From Nitrospinota bacterium (lineage in GTDB: Bacteria > Nitrospinota_A > JADGAW01), in the NCBI GenBank assembly GCA_015231815.1, contig JADGAW010000061.1, positions 1 through 10,382 of the forward strand: a stretch of DNA of 10,382 nt. Direction: 5' to 3'. This document shows, in pieces, positions 1 through 6,069 of this stretch. The notes under the pieces were generated by a model. The model saw only the letters and a list, made by a program, of their open reading frames with translations, did not search any database and had not been told where the DNA came from. The stretch's first letter is position 1; each line of letters starts with the position of its first letter. The position numbers were made by a program, and so were the translations under genes.

Positions 1-1417
1 AATGAATATATTTACTATAATCAAACCACACAATGAATGCCGCATTTACAGAGGTTATATAGTAATAAGGATATTTAAAGTTTTTGATAATAATGGCATC
101 AATTTCCTTAATATCCTTAATTTTTTCTCGTAAGCCCATTTTCATTTTCGTCATTTCCTCTGATCTTACCTGTTGACTCTCAGCTAATTTAAGATTGAAG
201 TTCAAACCAATCAGGCAAACGAGGGGAAAGAAAATATAAATAAGAAACCTAATGTATTTTTGTCTTGCTACGGCCGGGAAAAAGAATTGAAGGTAAAAAA
301 GCAGTGAGACGGTAAATAGAGATGAACCAAAGGTAAAGGAATAGGCATGTTGTGCCATAAAAGAACCGGGGGCAATTCCTTTATTTATTGAAAAGAGAAT
401 TATTGTTGTGAAGAAAAAGAGTGCTGAAAACAAAAGAAAATTCAGGGAATCCTTTTTATTAAAAAGCTCATGCACCTTTTTTCCAGAATCTTCCTTTGTT
501 AATGACAAAAAAATAAAGAGAAATAAATAATACAGAAATAAAAAAGCCAACCATTCCCAGCGAAAAGAATAGTCATCGCCGGGTCGTATCTGAAAAGTCA
601 TGCTCCCTACAAAATAGGTTTGAAATTGAAGAAGGTTATGCAAGCCAAAGGTAACAGTACTCCCCCCATAACTTCCTCCCTGAACAGGAAGTCGGAAGAA
701 AAACAAATAGATAATAAGAAATAAGAGATAAGGCACCAAAACAAGGTATTCTTTTACCCTCTTAAAAACCTGAAAGGAATGGTGTTGGTAATTAAAGAAG
801 ATAAAAACAAAAACAATTAATAGAAAAAAGGGGTATGCAACCTCATAGGAAAAGACTATAGACAGATAAAGAAGATATGAGCACGTGAGAAAAATTATCT
901 TTTTATTTCGAGAGGTACTTTCTATCGCTTTTATTAAGAAATAGAGGGTCAAAAGGATGAATAAAATATACATCTCTGCCCCTGCAATAGTACTTGAGGC
1001 ACTGTCCATGTACCGATTTCTTCCAAAGAGGGAAAAGTAGGTCGCAATAATAAAAATATAGAGAGGATTAAGATTAAACTTCCTCAGAACCGGTATGAGT
1101 ACCAATAGGTTAATTATGTGGAGTCCAATATTGTAATAAACACTGTACTCCTCCGGGAAAGTTCTGATAAAAAACACAAAAAGTGACAATCGAAAAGGTT
1201 GATAACGGGATTGTATATCAACCAACCAATCGATAGTGTTTACTATATGTTGGTATAAAGTCGTTCCATAGCCACCGGAAATGGTAAAGTGGTCATCACG
1301 GGAAAAGGTAAGAACATCCCAATAGCCGTTATAGCAAACAAGAGTAATGGATGTAATGAAAATCGACAACCAAACAGTGGAGTTAAAACGATATGAATTG
1401 TTAAACGTAAAGGTCAT
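1..1417 (-). CDS. Multi-pass membrane protein, putative GT-C type glycosyltransferase (C-terminus beyond window)
   Basis: I translated this frame by hand; it stays open from an ATG at 1417 to the left edge, giving 472 residues without a stop. The first part is strongly hydrophobic, with a membrane segment near residues 14-32 followed by SRDDHF (residues 39-44). The paired acidic residues in the first external loop are typical of GT-C transferases, which use lipid-linked sugar donors. Next come a YQPFRLS stretch and an amphipathic HIINLL region, as in TMTC- and PMT-like proteins, then many further membrane helices. The tail from about residue 420 (EEMTKMKMGLREK) is charged and soluble. An in-frame TAA lies directly upstream, so the ATG at 1417 is the earliest start, but I see no Shine-Dalgarno sequence. 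It could instead be a Wzy-like polymerase or another cluster membrane protein. That it is a real gene is near certain; the GT-C call is inference. Confidence 0.75.
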   Translation of the reverse strand, partial: MTFTFNNSYRFNSTVWLSIFITSITLVCYNGYWDVLTFSRDDHFTISGGYGTTLYQHIVNTIDWLVDIQSRYQPFRLSLFVFFIRTFPEEYSVYYNIGLHIINLLVLIPVLRKFNLNPLYIFIIATYFSLFGRNRYMDSASSTIAGAEMYILFILLTLYFLIKAIESTSRNKKIIFLTCSYLLYLSIVFSYEVAYPFFLLIVFVFIFFNYQHHSFQVFKRVKEYLVLVPYLLFLIIYLFFFRLPVQGGSYGGSTVTFGLHNLLQFQTYFVGSMTFQIRPGDDYSFRWEWLAFLFLYYLFLFIFLSLTKEDSGKKVHELFNKKDSLNFLLFSALFFFTTIILFSINKGIAPGSFMAQHAYSFTFGSSLFTVSLLFYLQFFFPAVARQKYIRFLIYIFFPLVCLIGLNFNLKLAESQQVRSEEMTKMKMGLREKIKDIKEIDAIIIKNFKYPYYYITSVNAAFIVWFDYSKYIH

Positions 1418-1658
1418 TATTTAATATAAAACAATTCTATTATTGAATAAGAAAATCAATAAATAGATTGGTTACTTTTGGGTTGAAAGGAGTGAAAAAG
1501 AAAGCATGAGTCACATCATGTCTATCGTTCATTTGGATAATAAAGCGAAATTATAGAGGAACCGTTGTTTCTTTTGCAAATCTTTGTTTTTTCCGCTTCA
1601 TCCCCATTTATGACCCAGTTTGCAGAAACATTTGGTTAATCTCATTCCGAAAAAAAAA
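1418..1658. other. Spacer between the membrane-protein gene and the toxin gene
   Basis: This 241-base gap holds no gene I can support. Directly after the toxin stop codon the minus strand carries a run of nine T (1650-1658), but without a convincing GC-rich stem before it. The part next to the membrane-protein gene is very AT-rich and could hold its promoter, but no clear -35/-10 pair stands out. Confidence 0.5.
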
Positions 1659-2081
1659 CTAGTGGGTGATTGTTTCCAATATTGTCAAAAACTCATCGGG
1701 AGAATAAACAGGCAATTTCGAGTTTTTAAAACCAGAAACATCCCTTGTGATAATGTATTCAACCCCTGAATGCACTGCAGATTCCTGCAGAACAGAGTCT
1801 TCATAATCTTTCCATTTTCCTTTAAGGGCATTTTCAAGGACAATGCGATTGACCGGGGCGATTTCAAAAAGGGCGAGTAATGTCTGAATGTGTTTTTCCG
1901 CTTTTTGGGAACCAATCGATTTTGTTGCAAGGTAATGAATCGTTGTGATTGTTGTGGCACAGAGAAACCCAGTCAACTCACCCCTTTCAATTTTTGAGAC
2001 AATCATCGCTGCATCATCCACAAAGGGCTCCCGGTTAAGAAGGATATCAAGAACAACATTCGTATCTAACAAAACCTTCAT
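1659..2081 (-). CDS. vapC: PIN-domain endoribonuclease toxin (VapC-type)
   Basis: This 140-residue protein has the layout of a PIN-domain RNase toxin. The N-terminal strand LLDTNVVLDILL carries the first metal-binding aspartate (D6) followed by TN. The central DYEDSVLQ motif (residues 92-99) supplies D92, E94 or D95. TRD (residues 112-114) supplies the distal aspartate D114. This arrangement fits the PIN_3 branch. PIN toxins of type II systems cleave tRNA, rRNA or mRNA with Mg2+ and are held inactive by a cognate DNA-binding antitoxin; the RNA target here cannot be read from sequence. The start overlaps the stop of the upstream antitoxin (ATGA, 2078-2081), implying translational coupling. GAGGA at 2091-2095 lies nine bases before the ATG. 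No catalytic acid seems missing, so it may be active. The symbol is a family label. Confidence 0.88.
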   Translation of the reverse strand: MKVLLDTNVVLDILLNREPFVDDAAMIVSKIERGELTGFLCATTITTIHYLATKSIGSQKAEKHIQTLLALFEIAPVNRIVLENALKGKWKDYEDSVLQESAVHSGVEYIITRDVSGFKNSKLPVYSPDEFLTILETITH

Positions 2082-2323
2082 AAATACTTTTCCTCAAGGC
2101 TCTTTCTGTAGTCTTCCTCTGAAACAGGTTTATTTTGCATGGATCCTTTCAAGGAAAGCACGGAAGGCGATGCCTCACCAGTGTCTTTTTGTTTCCGTTC
2201 ATTCTGAATAAGGGTGAATAAGTCCGAAACGATCCTCGACAAAGATTTTCCTGATTCTGATGAATATTTTTTTGCCGCCTCGATCAATTGACTGTCAATG
2301 CGCAGCGTTAATTTTGAGTTCAT
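2078..2323 (-). CDS. Ribbon-helix-helix-like antitoxin (DUF6364/VapB-type)
   Basis: This is an 81-residue basic-to-acidic protein. Residues 1-40 fit a ribbon-helix-helix DNA-binding fold: a short strand (KLTLRID, residues 4-10), a first helix (LIEAAKKYSSESG) and a second helix starting at SLSRIVSDLF. The opening closely resembles the DUF6364 family, which is often paired with PIN toxins. The C-terminal half (about 45-81) is polar and probably disordered; it likely wraps the toxin. The gene overlaps the toxin gene by four bases and is transcribed first, the usual antitoxin-toxin order. Autoregulation through the upstream promoter is expected for the family. No Shine-Dalgarno sequence precedes the ATG, and the -10 element lies only nine bases upstream, so the mRNA may be almost leaderless. 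Confidence 0.82.
   Translation of the reverse strand: MNSKLTLRIDSQLIEAAKKYSSESGKSLSRIVSDLFTLIQNERKQKDTGEASPSVLSLKGSMQNKPVSEEDYRKSLEEKYL
2091..2095 (-). promoter_or_regulatory. Ribosome binding site of the toxin gene
   Basis: The minus strand reads GAGGA followed by nine bases and the ATG at 2081. The site lies inside the antitoxin coding region. Together with the ATGA overlap it supports ATG 2081 as the toxin start. Confidence 0.6.
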
Positions 2324-2332
2324 AATATTTTT

Positions 2333-2360
2333 ATTATAGTGACGGGCAATTTTTTATAAA
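2333..2360 (-). promoter_or_regulatory. Predicted promoter of the toxin-antitoxin operon
   Basis: On the minus strand a consensus -10 TATAAT (2338-2333) follows TTTATA (2360-2355, four of six matches to TTGACA) with a 16-base spacer. A transcript starting about seven bases downstream would begin two or three bases before the antitoxin ATG (2323). Confidence 0.45.
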
Positions 2361-2438
2361 TTGTACGTCTTTTTATTCCTGAAGTCAATTATTCATGAGT
2401 TCAATATGAAACCTCAATAACGAAACAGTATGGCATTG

Positions 2439-2468
2439 TTGACGTTATAATATACCGCTTTCTACAAA
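2439..2468 (+). promoter_or_regulatory. Candidate promoter of the FkbM methyltransferase gene
   Basis: Two overlapping readings are possible. TTGACG (2439-2444) could act as -35 with TACAAA (2463-2468) as -10, 18 bases apart. Alternatively TATAAT (2446-2451) is the -10 with a poor -35. Either would start transcription within about 40 bases of the ATG at 2492. Confidence 0.35.
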
Positions 2469-2491
2469 TTCAGTAAAACCAAAAAGTTTTT

Positions 2492-3328
2492 ATGGGAAAT
2501 TTAATACGAGAAGTAAGGCACAGCTTAAAGCATTTCTATTATCGACAACTCGGACACCTCAGCGCAGAGACAAAAGAATTCACGATTAAACTGGATACAT
2601 CCCGTGCAAGTAATATCAGGGAAATTCTTGATTTTAAAAAGAGAGTTAACAAGGGACGATGGGAAAAGGAATTTGTCCAAACATGTTTTGATACTATTGG
2701 AAAAGATGAAACGATTCTTGAAATTGGTACGTGGGTTGGTCCTTTTTCCGTACTTTTTGGGAAATACCTTGTTCCTCAAGGTAAAGTGTATTCCTTTGAA
2801 CCTGACCCTGTTTCCTTTAAAAACTGCCTCAATAATTTGGTTCTTAATGAGGTTTCCAATGTTTTTCTCTTTCCTGTCTCAATTTCTGATAAGGTCACAA
2901 CGGTTCCACTATACACGAACGGAATGTTCGGAAACTCTGGTTCATCAATTTTTCAAACAACCTCATTCTCTGAGTCAGATAATCAGGAGATGATTGAAGT
3001 TCCGTCAACTACCATCGATAAAATGGTAGAAGCACTTGGTATTGAGCCAACAACGATAAAGATGGATATTGAGGGTGCTGAAAACCTGGCGTTAAAGGGA
3101 GGCAAGAAAACCATTGCCAAAGAAGGATTAAAAATCTTCCTCGAAGTACATCATGAATATCTCCTCAAAAGGGGAAGCAACGCAAACGAAATATTTAAAC
3201 AACTTGCCGATGCAGGTAAATCAATTTATTTTCTTGAAAACAATAAGGAATACCCCTTTAAGTTCAACGAAAAATTAGACCCAACAAAAGAAATCAACAT
3301 CAACAATTTTCACATTCTCGCAATGTAA
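2492..3328 (+). CDS. FkbM family SAM-dependent methyltransferase
   Basis: This 278-residue cytosolic protein carries the marks of the FkbM/Methyltransf_21 family. ILEIGTWVGPFS (residues 75-86) is the glycine-rich SAM-binding motif I. FEPDP (102-106) follows the second strand, with its acidic residue contacting the SAM ribose. IKMDIEGAE (189-197) is the family's diagnostic late motif. The first ~60 residues are a basic, helical extension before the Rossmann core. FkbM-type enzymes O-methylate natural products and, commonly in polysaccharide clusters, sugar hydroxyls, so methylation of a glycan residue is the likely role. An in-frame TAA at 2474 makes ATG 2492 the first usable start; the ribosome site is weak (AAAAAG, five bases before). 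It is the only plus-strand gene, diverging from the toxin-antitoxin unit and converging on the sulfotransferase gene, so it is expressed separately from its neighbours. Confidence 0.88.
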   Translation: MGNLIREVRHSLKHFYYRQLGHLSAETKEFTIKLDTSRASNIREILDFKKRVNKGRWEKEFVQTCFDTIGKDETILEIGTWVGPFSVLFGKYLVPQGKVYSFEPDPVSFKNCLNNLVLNEVSNVFLFPVSISDKVTTVPLYTNGMFGNSGSSIFQTTSFSESDNQEMIEVPSTTIDKMVEALGIEPTTIKMDIEGAENLALKGGKKTIAKEGLKIFLEVHHEYLLKRGSNANEIFKQLADAGKSIYFLENNKEYPFKFNEKLDPTKEININNFHILAM

Positions 3329-3341
3329 TCGGATTAAAAGG

Positions 3342-3371
3342 CTTTAACTTTCCGACCTTCAAACCTTCCAA
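3342..3371. repeat. Short array of degenerate 8-bp CYTTYNRA units
   Basis: After a partial unit CTTTAA come CTTTCCGA (3348-3355), CCTTCAAA (3356-3363) and CCTTCCAA (3364-3371). The same octamer type, with identical units, forms the longer array at 9676-9747, so this appears to be a dispersed element of this genome. It lies 13 bases after the FkbM stop. Confidence 0.7.
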
Positions 3372-3372
3372 A

Positions 3373-3421
3373 AGTAGATGGGGTATGGGTAAAAGAGTAG
3401 ATGGGTTTATGGGTAGAAGGG
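3373..3421 (+). repeat. G-rich imperfect 23/24-bp duplication with quadruplex potential
   Basis: AGTAGATGGG occurs at 3373-3382 and 3396-3405, and TATGGGTA at 3384-3391 and 3408-3415, giving two diverged copies of a 23-24 bp unit. The plus strand carries five G-runs of three or more (3380-3383, 3387-3389, 3403-3405, 3411-3413, 3419-3421). It lies between the two convergent genes. Confidence 0.6.
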
Positions 3422-3446
3422 TATAAGCGGTGAAAGGTAAATTGTC

Positions 3447-3474
3447 TTTTCACTATTCACTCTTTCCCCTTCAC
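3447..3474 (-). repeat. Four degenerate 7-bp GTGAANN units spanning the sulfotransferase stop codon
   Basis: Read on the minus strand from 3474: GTGAAGG, GGAAAGA, GTGAATA, GTGAAAA. The phase is a strict seven bases. The array encodes the last residues of the sulfotransferase and contains its TGA at 3459-3457. Confidence 0.5.
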
Positions 3475-4377
3475 GTCACTCCAGCCAGAAAGGTCTCTAT
3501 CAAGAATACCGCTGAGTTTTTCAACTTCTTCCTTGAATTCATGCATGAGTTTTTTTCTAAGGTCTGGACTCATTGGGTCTGGTTTTCCATAAACAGTATT
3601 ATTTTCTTTAACACTATTAAGCCAGTTACGACGAATCTTTGAGGGAATGACTGCTTGAGCTATTTTCCGGGGAATTGTTGGCAGGTTCAGCAAGGTGTTG
3701 TGCAACCCCACATCCTTGATTTTTTTGTATTTATTGATTACTTTTAACTCAGCTTTAAAGGAGTTGTCCACCCCAAGGAAGTCTAATGTTTTCTTATAAA
3801 CTGCTGCAGTGTCATTTCTAAAATCATCAAAAATAATTATATGAACATTTTCTCTACCAAAGAGCTCAAAATATCTTTTCACCTGCTCTGCATACCGAAT
3901 AGTTTCCCGGTAAAAAAGTCCTTCAATAAGTCCTACGGTTTTCGGTATTTTGTTTCCTTTTTTTCTCTCCTCTTCCGCCTCCAAAGCCTCCTCAAAATTA
4001 ATAATATCTTCATTACCATCAAAGAAAAACTGGCTATGCTGAGAGTAAAGCATATCAACAGGGTTTCTGAGCATAACGATTATTTTGGATGAGGGGTTGA
4101 AATCCTTTATTTCCTTTGCTGCTAGCTTTGAGAATAAATACCAAACAGAAGCCTCTCCCAGCATTTTTTCATCTTTAGCCAAAGAGAAGTTTGCAAGATA
4201 TTGTGCTCTATTTCTTGAAAAGTGCTTATATTTAAAGTCCAAATCAGTTCCAAAATAGTGGAGCTCCTTTTTATGAGGGATGAATATGTTTGGATGCTGT
4301 TTTAAATAGTCGTTTAAAGCTGTTGTTCCACATTTTGGAGCACCGACAATAAAGAAGTTTGGTTTTTTTGTGTTCAT
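3457..4377 (-). CDS. PAPS-dependent sulfotransferase domain protein
   Basis: This 306-residue protein matches the Sulfotransfer_1/heparan-type family, which moves sulfate from PAPS to a sugar or lipid hydroxyl in the cytoplasm. The 5'-phosphosulfate loop is VGAPKCGTTAL (residues 11-21), with the key lysine K15 and following Thr residues. The 3'-phosphate site is VMLRNPVDMLYSQ (101-113), with R104 and S112. GEASVWYL (74-81) and the FDDFRND segment (183-189) are also typical. The C-terminal helix ending DRDLSGW (293-299) matches the family's usual end. The last few residues and the stop lie in a 7-bp repeat array. It is the last gene of the minus-strand run, 22 bases after the methyltransferase, with a weak AAAGAAA ribosome site. 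Its place suggests late sulfation of the glycan made by this cluster; the true acceptor is unknown. Confidence 0.88.
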   Translation of the reverse strand: MNTKKPNFFIVGAPKCGTTALNDYLKQHPNIFIPHKKELHYFGTDLDFKYKHFSRNRAQYLANFSLAKDEKMLGEASVWYLFSKLAAKEIKDFNPSSKIIVMLRNPVDMLYSQHSQFFFDGNEDIINFEEALEAEEERKKGNKIPKTVGLIEGLFYRETIRYAEQVKRYFELFGRENVHIIIFDDFRNDTAAVYKKTLDFLGVDNSFKAELKVINKYKKIKDVGLHNTLLNLPTIPRKIAQAVIPSKIRRNWLNSVKENNTVYGKPDPMSPDLRKKLMHEFKEEVEKLSGILDRDLSGWSDVKGKE

Positions 4378-4399
4378 TGTTTCTTTAACTCATTTTAAT

Positions 4400-5077
4400 T
4401 TACGTTTCATAGGGTGAAAAGACAAGAACATATTGAGCACCAAGGGGGAAAAACCCCAGTTTTTTCTCAAGGGGTCTGAGAACCTTAAGAAATGAAGGGA
4501 AGAAAACAATATATCTTTTATCGAAAACCGAAAGCCCCACCTTTTTTCCCAGAGCAATAAATTCCCTTAAAGTAATTATTTCTGCATTAACATCAAAAGC
4601 ACAGTTTTTTACCACATAGCGAGTAATCGGGTTAAGTGGATTATGCTCAATGACAATAATTTTACCCTCTTTCTTCAGCTTACTTTTTAGCTCTTCAAGG
4701 ATTTTCATCCGTTCACCGGAAAGAATGTGATGAAAAACGTTGGAGACAATAATAAAATCAAATTCTCTTTCCTGAGTTAAATCGGTCGTAAAGGAAAGGT
4801 TTTCATGAGAATTTCTCGCTGTAGCGTTTTCAATGGACTTTTTTGAGATATCATAGCCTGTTACATGTATTCCCGAAGACTTTTCTGCTATGAGGAAAGA
4901 GAGTTTCCCAATTCCGCAACCATAATCCAGAACGTTAACGTCATTCACCCCCTTAAAGTAAAAGTCCATTAAGGTATTTACCTTATATATATCAAAGTAC
5001 TCGGTATCTTCCCCTGAAATATTAATTTGACTTTTCAAGCACTCATCGTAGTTTTCACTGAACTGATCGAAATCCAT
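4400..5077 (-). CDS. Class I SAM-dependent methyltransferase
   Basis: This cytosolic protein is 225 residues long with the start chosen here. VLDYGCGIGKLS (residues 49-60) is the SAM-binding motif I. GYDIS (74-78) ends the second strand with its acidic residue. VSNVFHHIL (111-119) is the motif IV/V region as in Methyltransf_11/25 proteins, followed by IIVIEHNPLNP (140-150) on strand five. The two histidines after the fourth strand resemble enzymes acting on small molecules or sugars rather than on DNA or RNA. A TTG at 5083 in the same frame is possible, but AAGGAAG (5090-5084) is six bases from the ATG at 5077 and would abut the TTG, so I prefer the ATG. Neighbours suggest it methylates a nucleotide sugar or glycan; the position modified cannot be told. 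Confidence 0.82.
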   Translation of the reverse strand: MDFDQFSENYDECLKSQINISGEDTEYFDIYKVNTLMDFYFKGVNDVNVLDYGCGIGKLSFLIAEKSSGIHVTGYDISKKSIENATARNSHENLSFTTDLTQEREFDFIIVSNVFHHILSGERMKILEELKSKLKKEGKIIVIEHNPLNPITRYVVKNCAFDVNAEIITLREFIALGKKVGLSVFDKRYIVFFPSFLKVLRPLEKKLGFFPLGAQYVLVFSPYET

Positions 5078-5083
5078 TTTCAA

Positions 5084-5090
5084 CTTCCTT
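5084..5090 (-). promoter_or_regulatory. Ribosome binding site deciding the methyltransferase start
   Basis: The minus strand reads AAGGAAG, then TTGAAA, then ATG. The six-base gap fits the ATG at 5077. The in-frame TTG inside that gap is too close to the site to be preferred. Confidence 0.65.
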
Positions 5091-5133
5091 AATAAAGAGG
5101 TAAAAAAGAAAAGAGTTTGTTATTTTTGTTCTG

Positions 5134-6069
5134 TCAGGATTTCTGATAGTGTTTCTGTACATAGTGCCATGTTTCCTTGATTTTCTCTTCTATATTCTGA
5201 AGAGTAAAACCTTTAAATTCTCCTAACAACTTTGTGCTGTCAAGTATTGCCGATGAGTTGTCAAAGTTCCTTTTATCACTGAGTTCATAAGTAAAAGGCT
5301 TATCAATGACTTTTTTAAAAACATCAAGAAGTTCAAGAATTGATACCCCTTTTCCTGAGCCAATATTAAATGTTCCTGAACTATGTAAATCTTTGAGGGA
5401 ATGGGTCATTAAATAAGATACATCCTTAATATATACATAATCCCTGACTGTTTTTGCGTCTCCATAAACCTTTAATTCTTTTTCCTCAAGAATACTTTTC
5501 ATCCAAACAGCAATTACTCCTTGTGGTTGATCCATGGGCTGTCTTGGACCAAAAGGGTTAGAGATTCGATAAACGTCGTAGTTAAGATTACTATGCTCCT
5601 TAAAATAGTTAAGGAAATATTCTGTGGATAATTTGGTAATACCGTAAGGATTAAAGGGGTTAGGAAGTGTGTTTTCACTATTAATTGAAGTTTGTTTGCC
5701 GTAAACAGTACCACCGGATGAAGGGAAGACTATTTTCTTTACTCCCATCTTCACGGCAACTTCAAAACAGCGTAAAGAATGTAAAAGGTTCTCTTCAACT
5801 TCAAAAAGAGGATTATTCCAACTGGTTGCCGGATTTGTACAGGAAATAAAATGGTATGCGACATCAACTCCCTCAAACACTTCCTTTAAGGTCTCAATAT
5901 TACCGAACTCTCCCTTTACAAAAGAGACTTTCCCCTTGAGGTGCTTAAGGTTTTTTGTTTCTCCCAGCGGAAATCGGTCAAAGACCGTAATATCATGACC
6001 AAGCGTATAAAGTTGATCCACCATATGGGAGCCAAGAAAACCATCGCCACCAAGTACCGCTACTTTCAT
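5134..6069 (-). CDS. NAD-dependent sugar-nucleotide epimerase/dehydratase (extended SDR, GalE-like)
   Basis: This 311-residue protein is an extended short-chain dehydrogenase/reductase acting on nucleotide sugars in the cytoplasm. The NAD-binding loop is LGGDGFLGSH (residues 6-15), followed by VFDR (29-32). PSSGGTVYG (116-124) supplies the catalytic Ser/Thr. The active-site pair is Y142 and K146 in PYGITKLSTE (141-150). RISNPFGPRQ (168-177) and VRDYVYIKDV (208-217) are the usual substrate-side motifs. Length and motifs fit UDP-glucose 4-epimerase relatives, but dTDP- or GDP-sugar 4,6-dehydratases and reductases look alike, so the substrate is open. The start overlaps the GT2 stop (ATGA, 6066-6069), and GAGGAA lies five bases before the ATG, so the two are translationally coupled. 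It probably supplies the sugar used by that glycosyltransferase. Confidence 0.9.
   Translation of the reverse strand: MKVAVLGGDGFLGSHMVDQLYTLGHDITVFDRFPLGETKNLKHLKGKVSFVKGEFGNIETLKEVFEGVDVAYHFISCTNPATSWNNPLFEVEENLLHSLRCFEVAVKMGVKKIVFPSSGGTVYGKQTSINSENTLPNPFNPYGITKLSTEYFLNYFKEHSNLNYDVYRISNPFGPRQPMDQPQGVIAVWMKSILEEKELKVYGDAKTVRDYVYIKDVSYLMTHSLKDLHSSGTFNIGSGKGVSILELLDVFKKVIDKPFTYELSDKRNFDNSSAILDSTKLLGEFKGFTLQNIEEKIKETWHYVQKHYQKS

Noticed and set aside
1506..1556. Short plus-strand reading frame starting ATGAGTCACATC after AAAGGAG
   Set aside because: Only 16 codons, with the ribosome-like site about 14 bases away; no evidence that it is translated.
1650..1690. T-run after the toxin stop codon as an intrinsic terminator
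   Set aside because: The nine T are real, but the only stem before them is four AT-rich pairs (ATTG-GAAA-CAAT), too weak and not adjacent to the T-run.
2525..2779. Minus-strand reading frame opposite the FkbM methyltransferase
   Set aside because: Fully antisense to conserved methyltransferase motifs and without features of its own.
3430..3453. GTGAAA...TTTCAC hairpin as a bidirectional terminator for the convergent genes
   Set aside because: Only six pairs with a 12-base loop and no T-run on either strand; the pairing arm is better explained as part of the heptamer array.
5078..5083. TTG start for the class I methyltransferase, two codons upstream of the ATG
   Set aside because: AAGGAAG directly abuts this TTG but is ideally spaced from the ATG at 5077.
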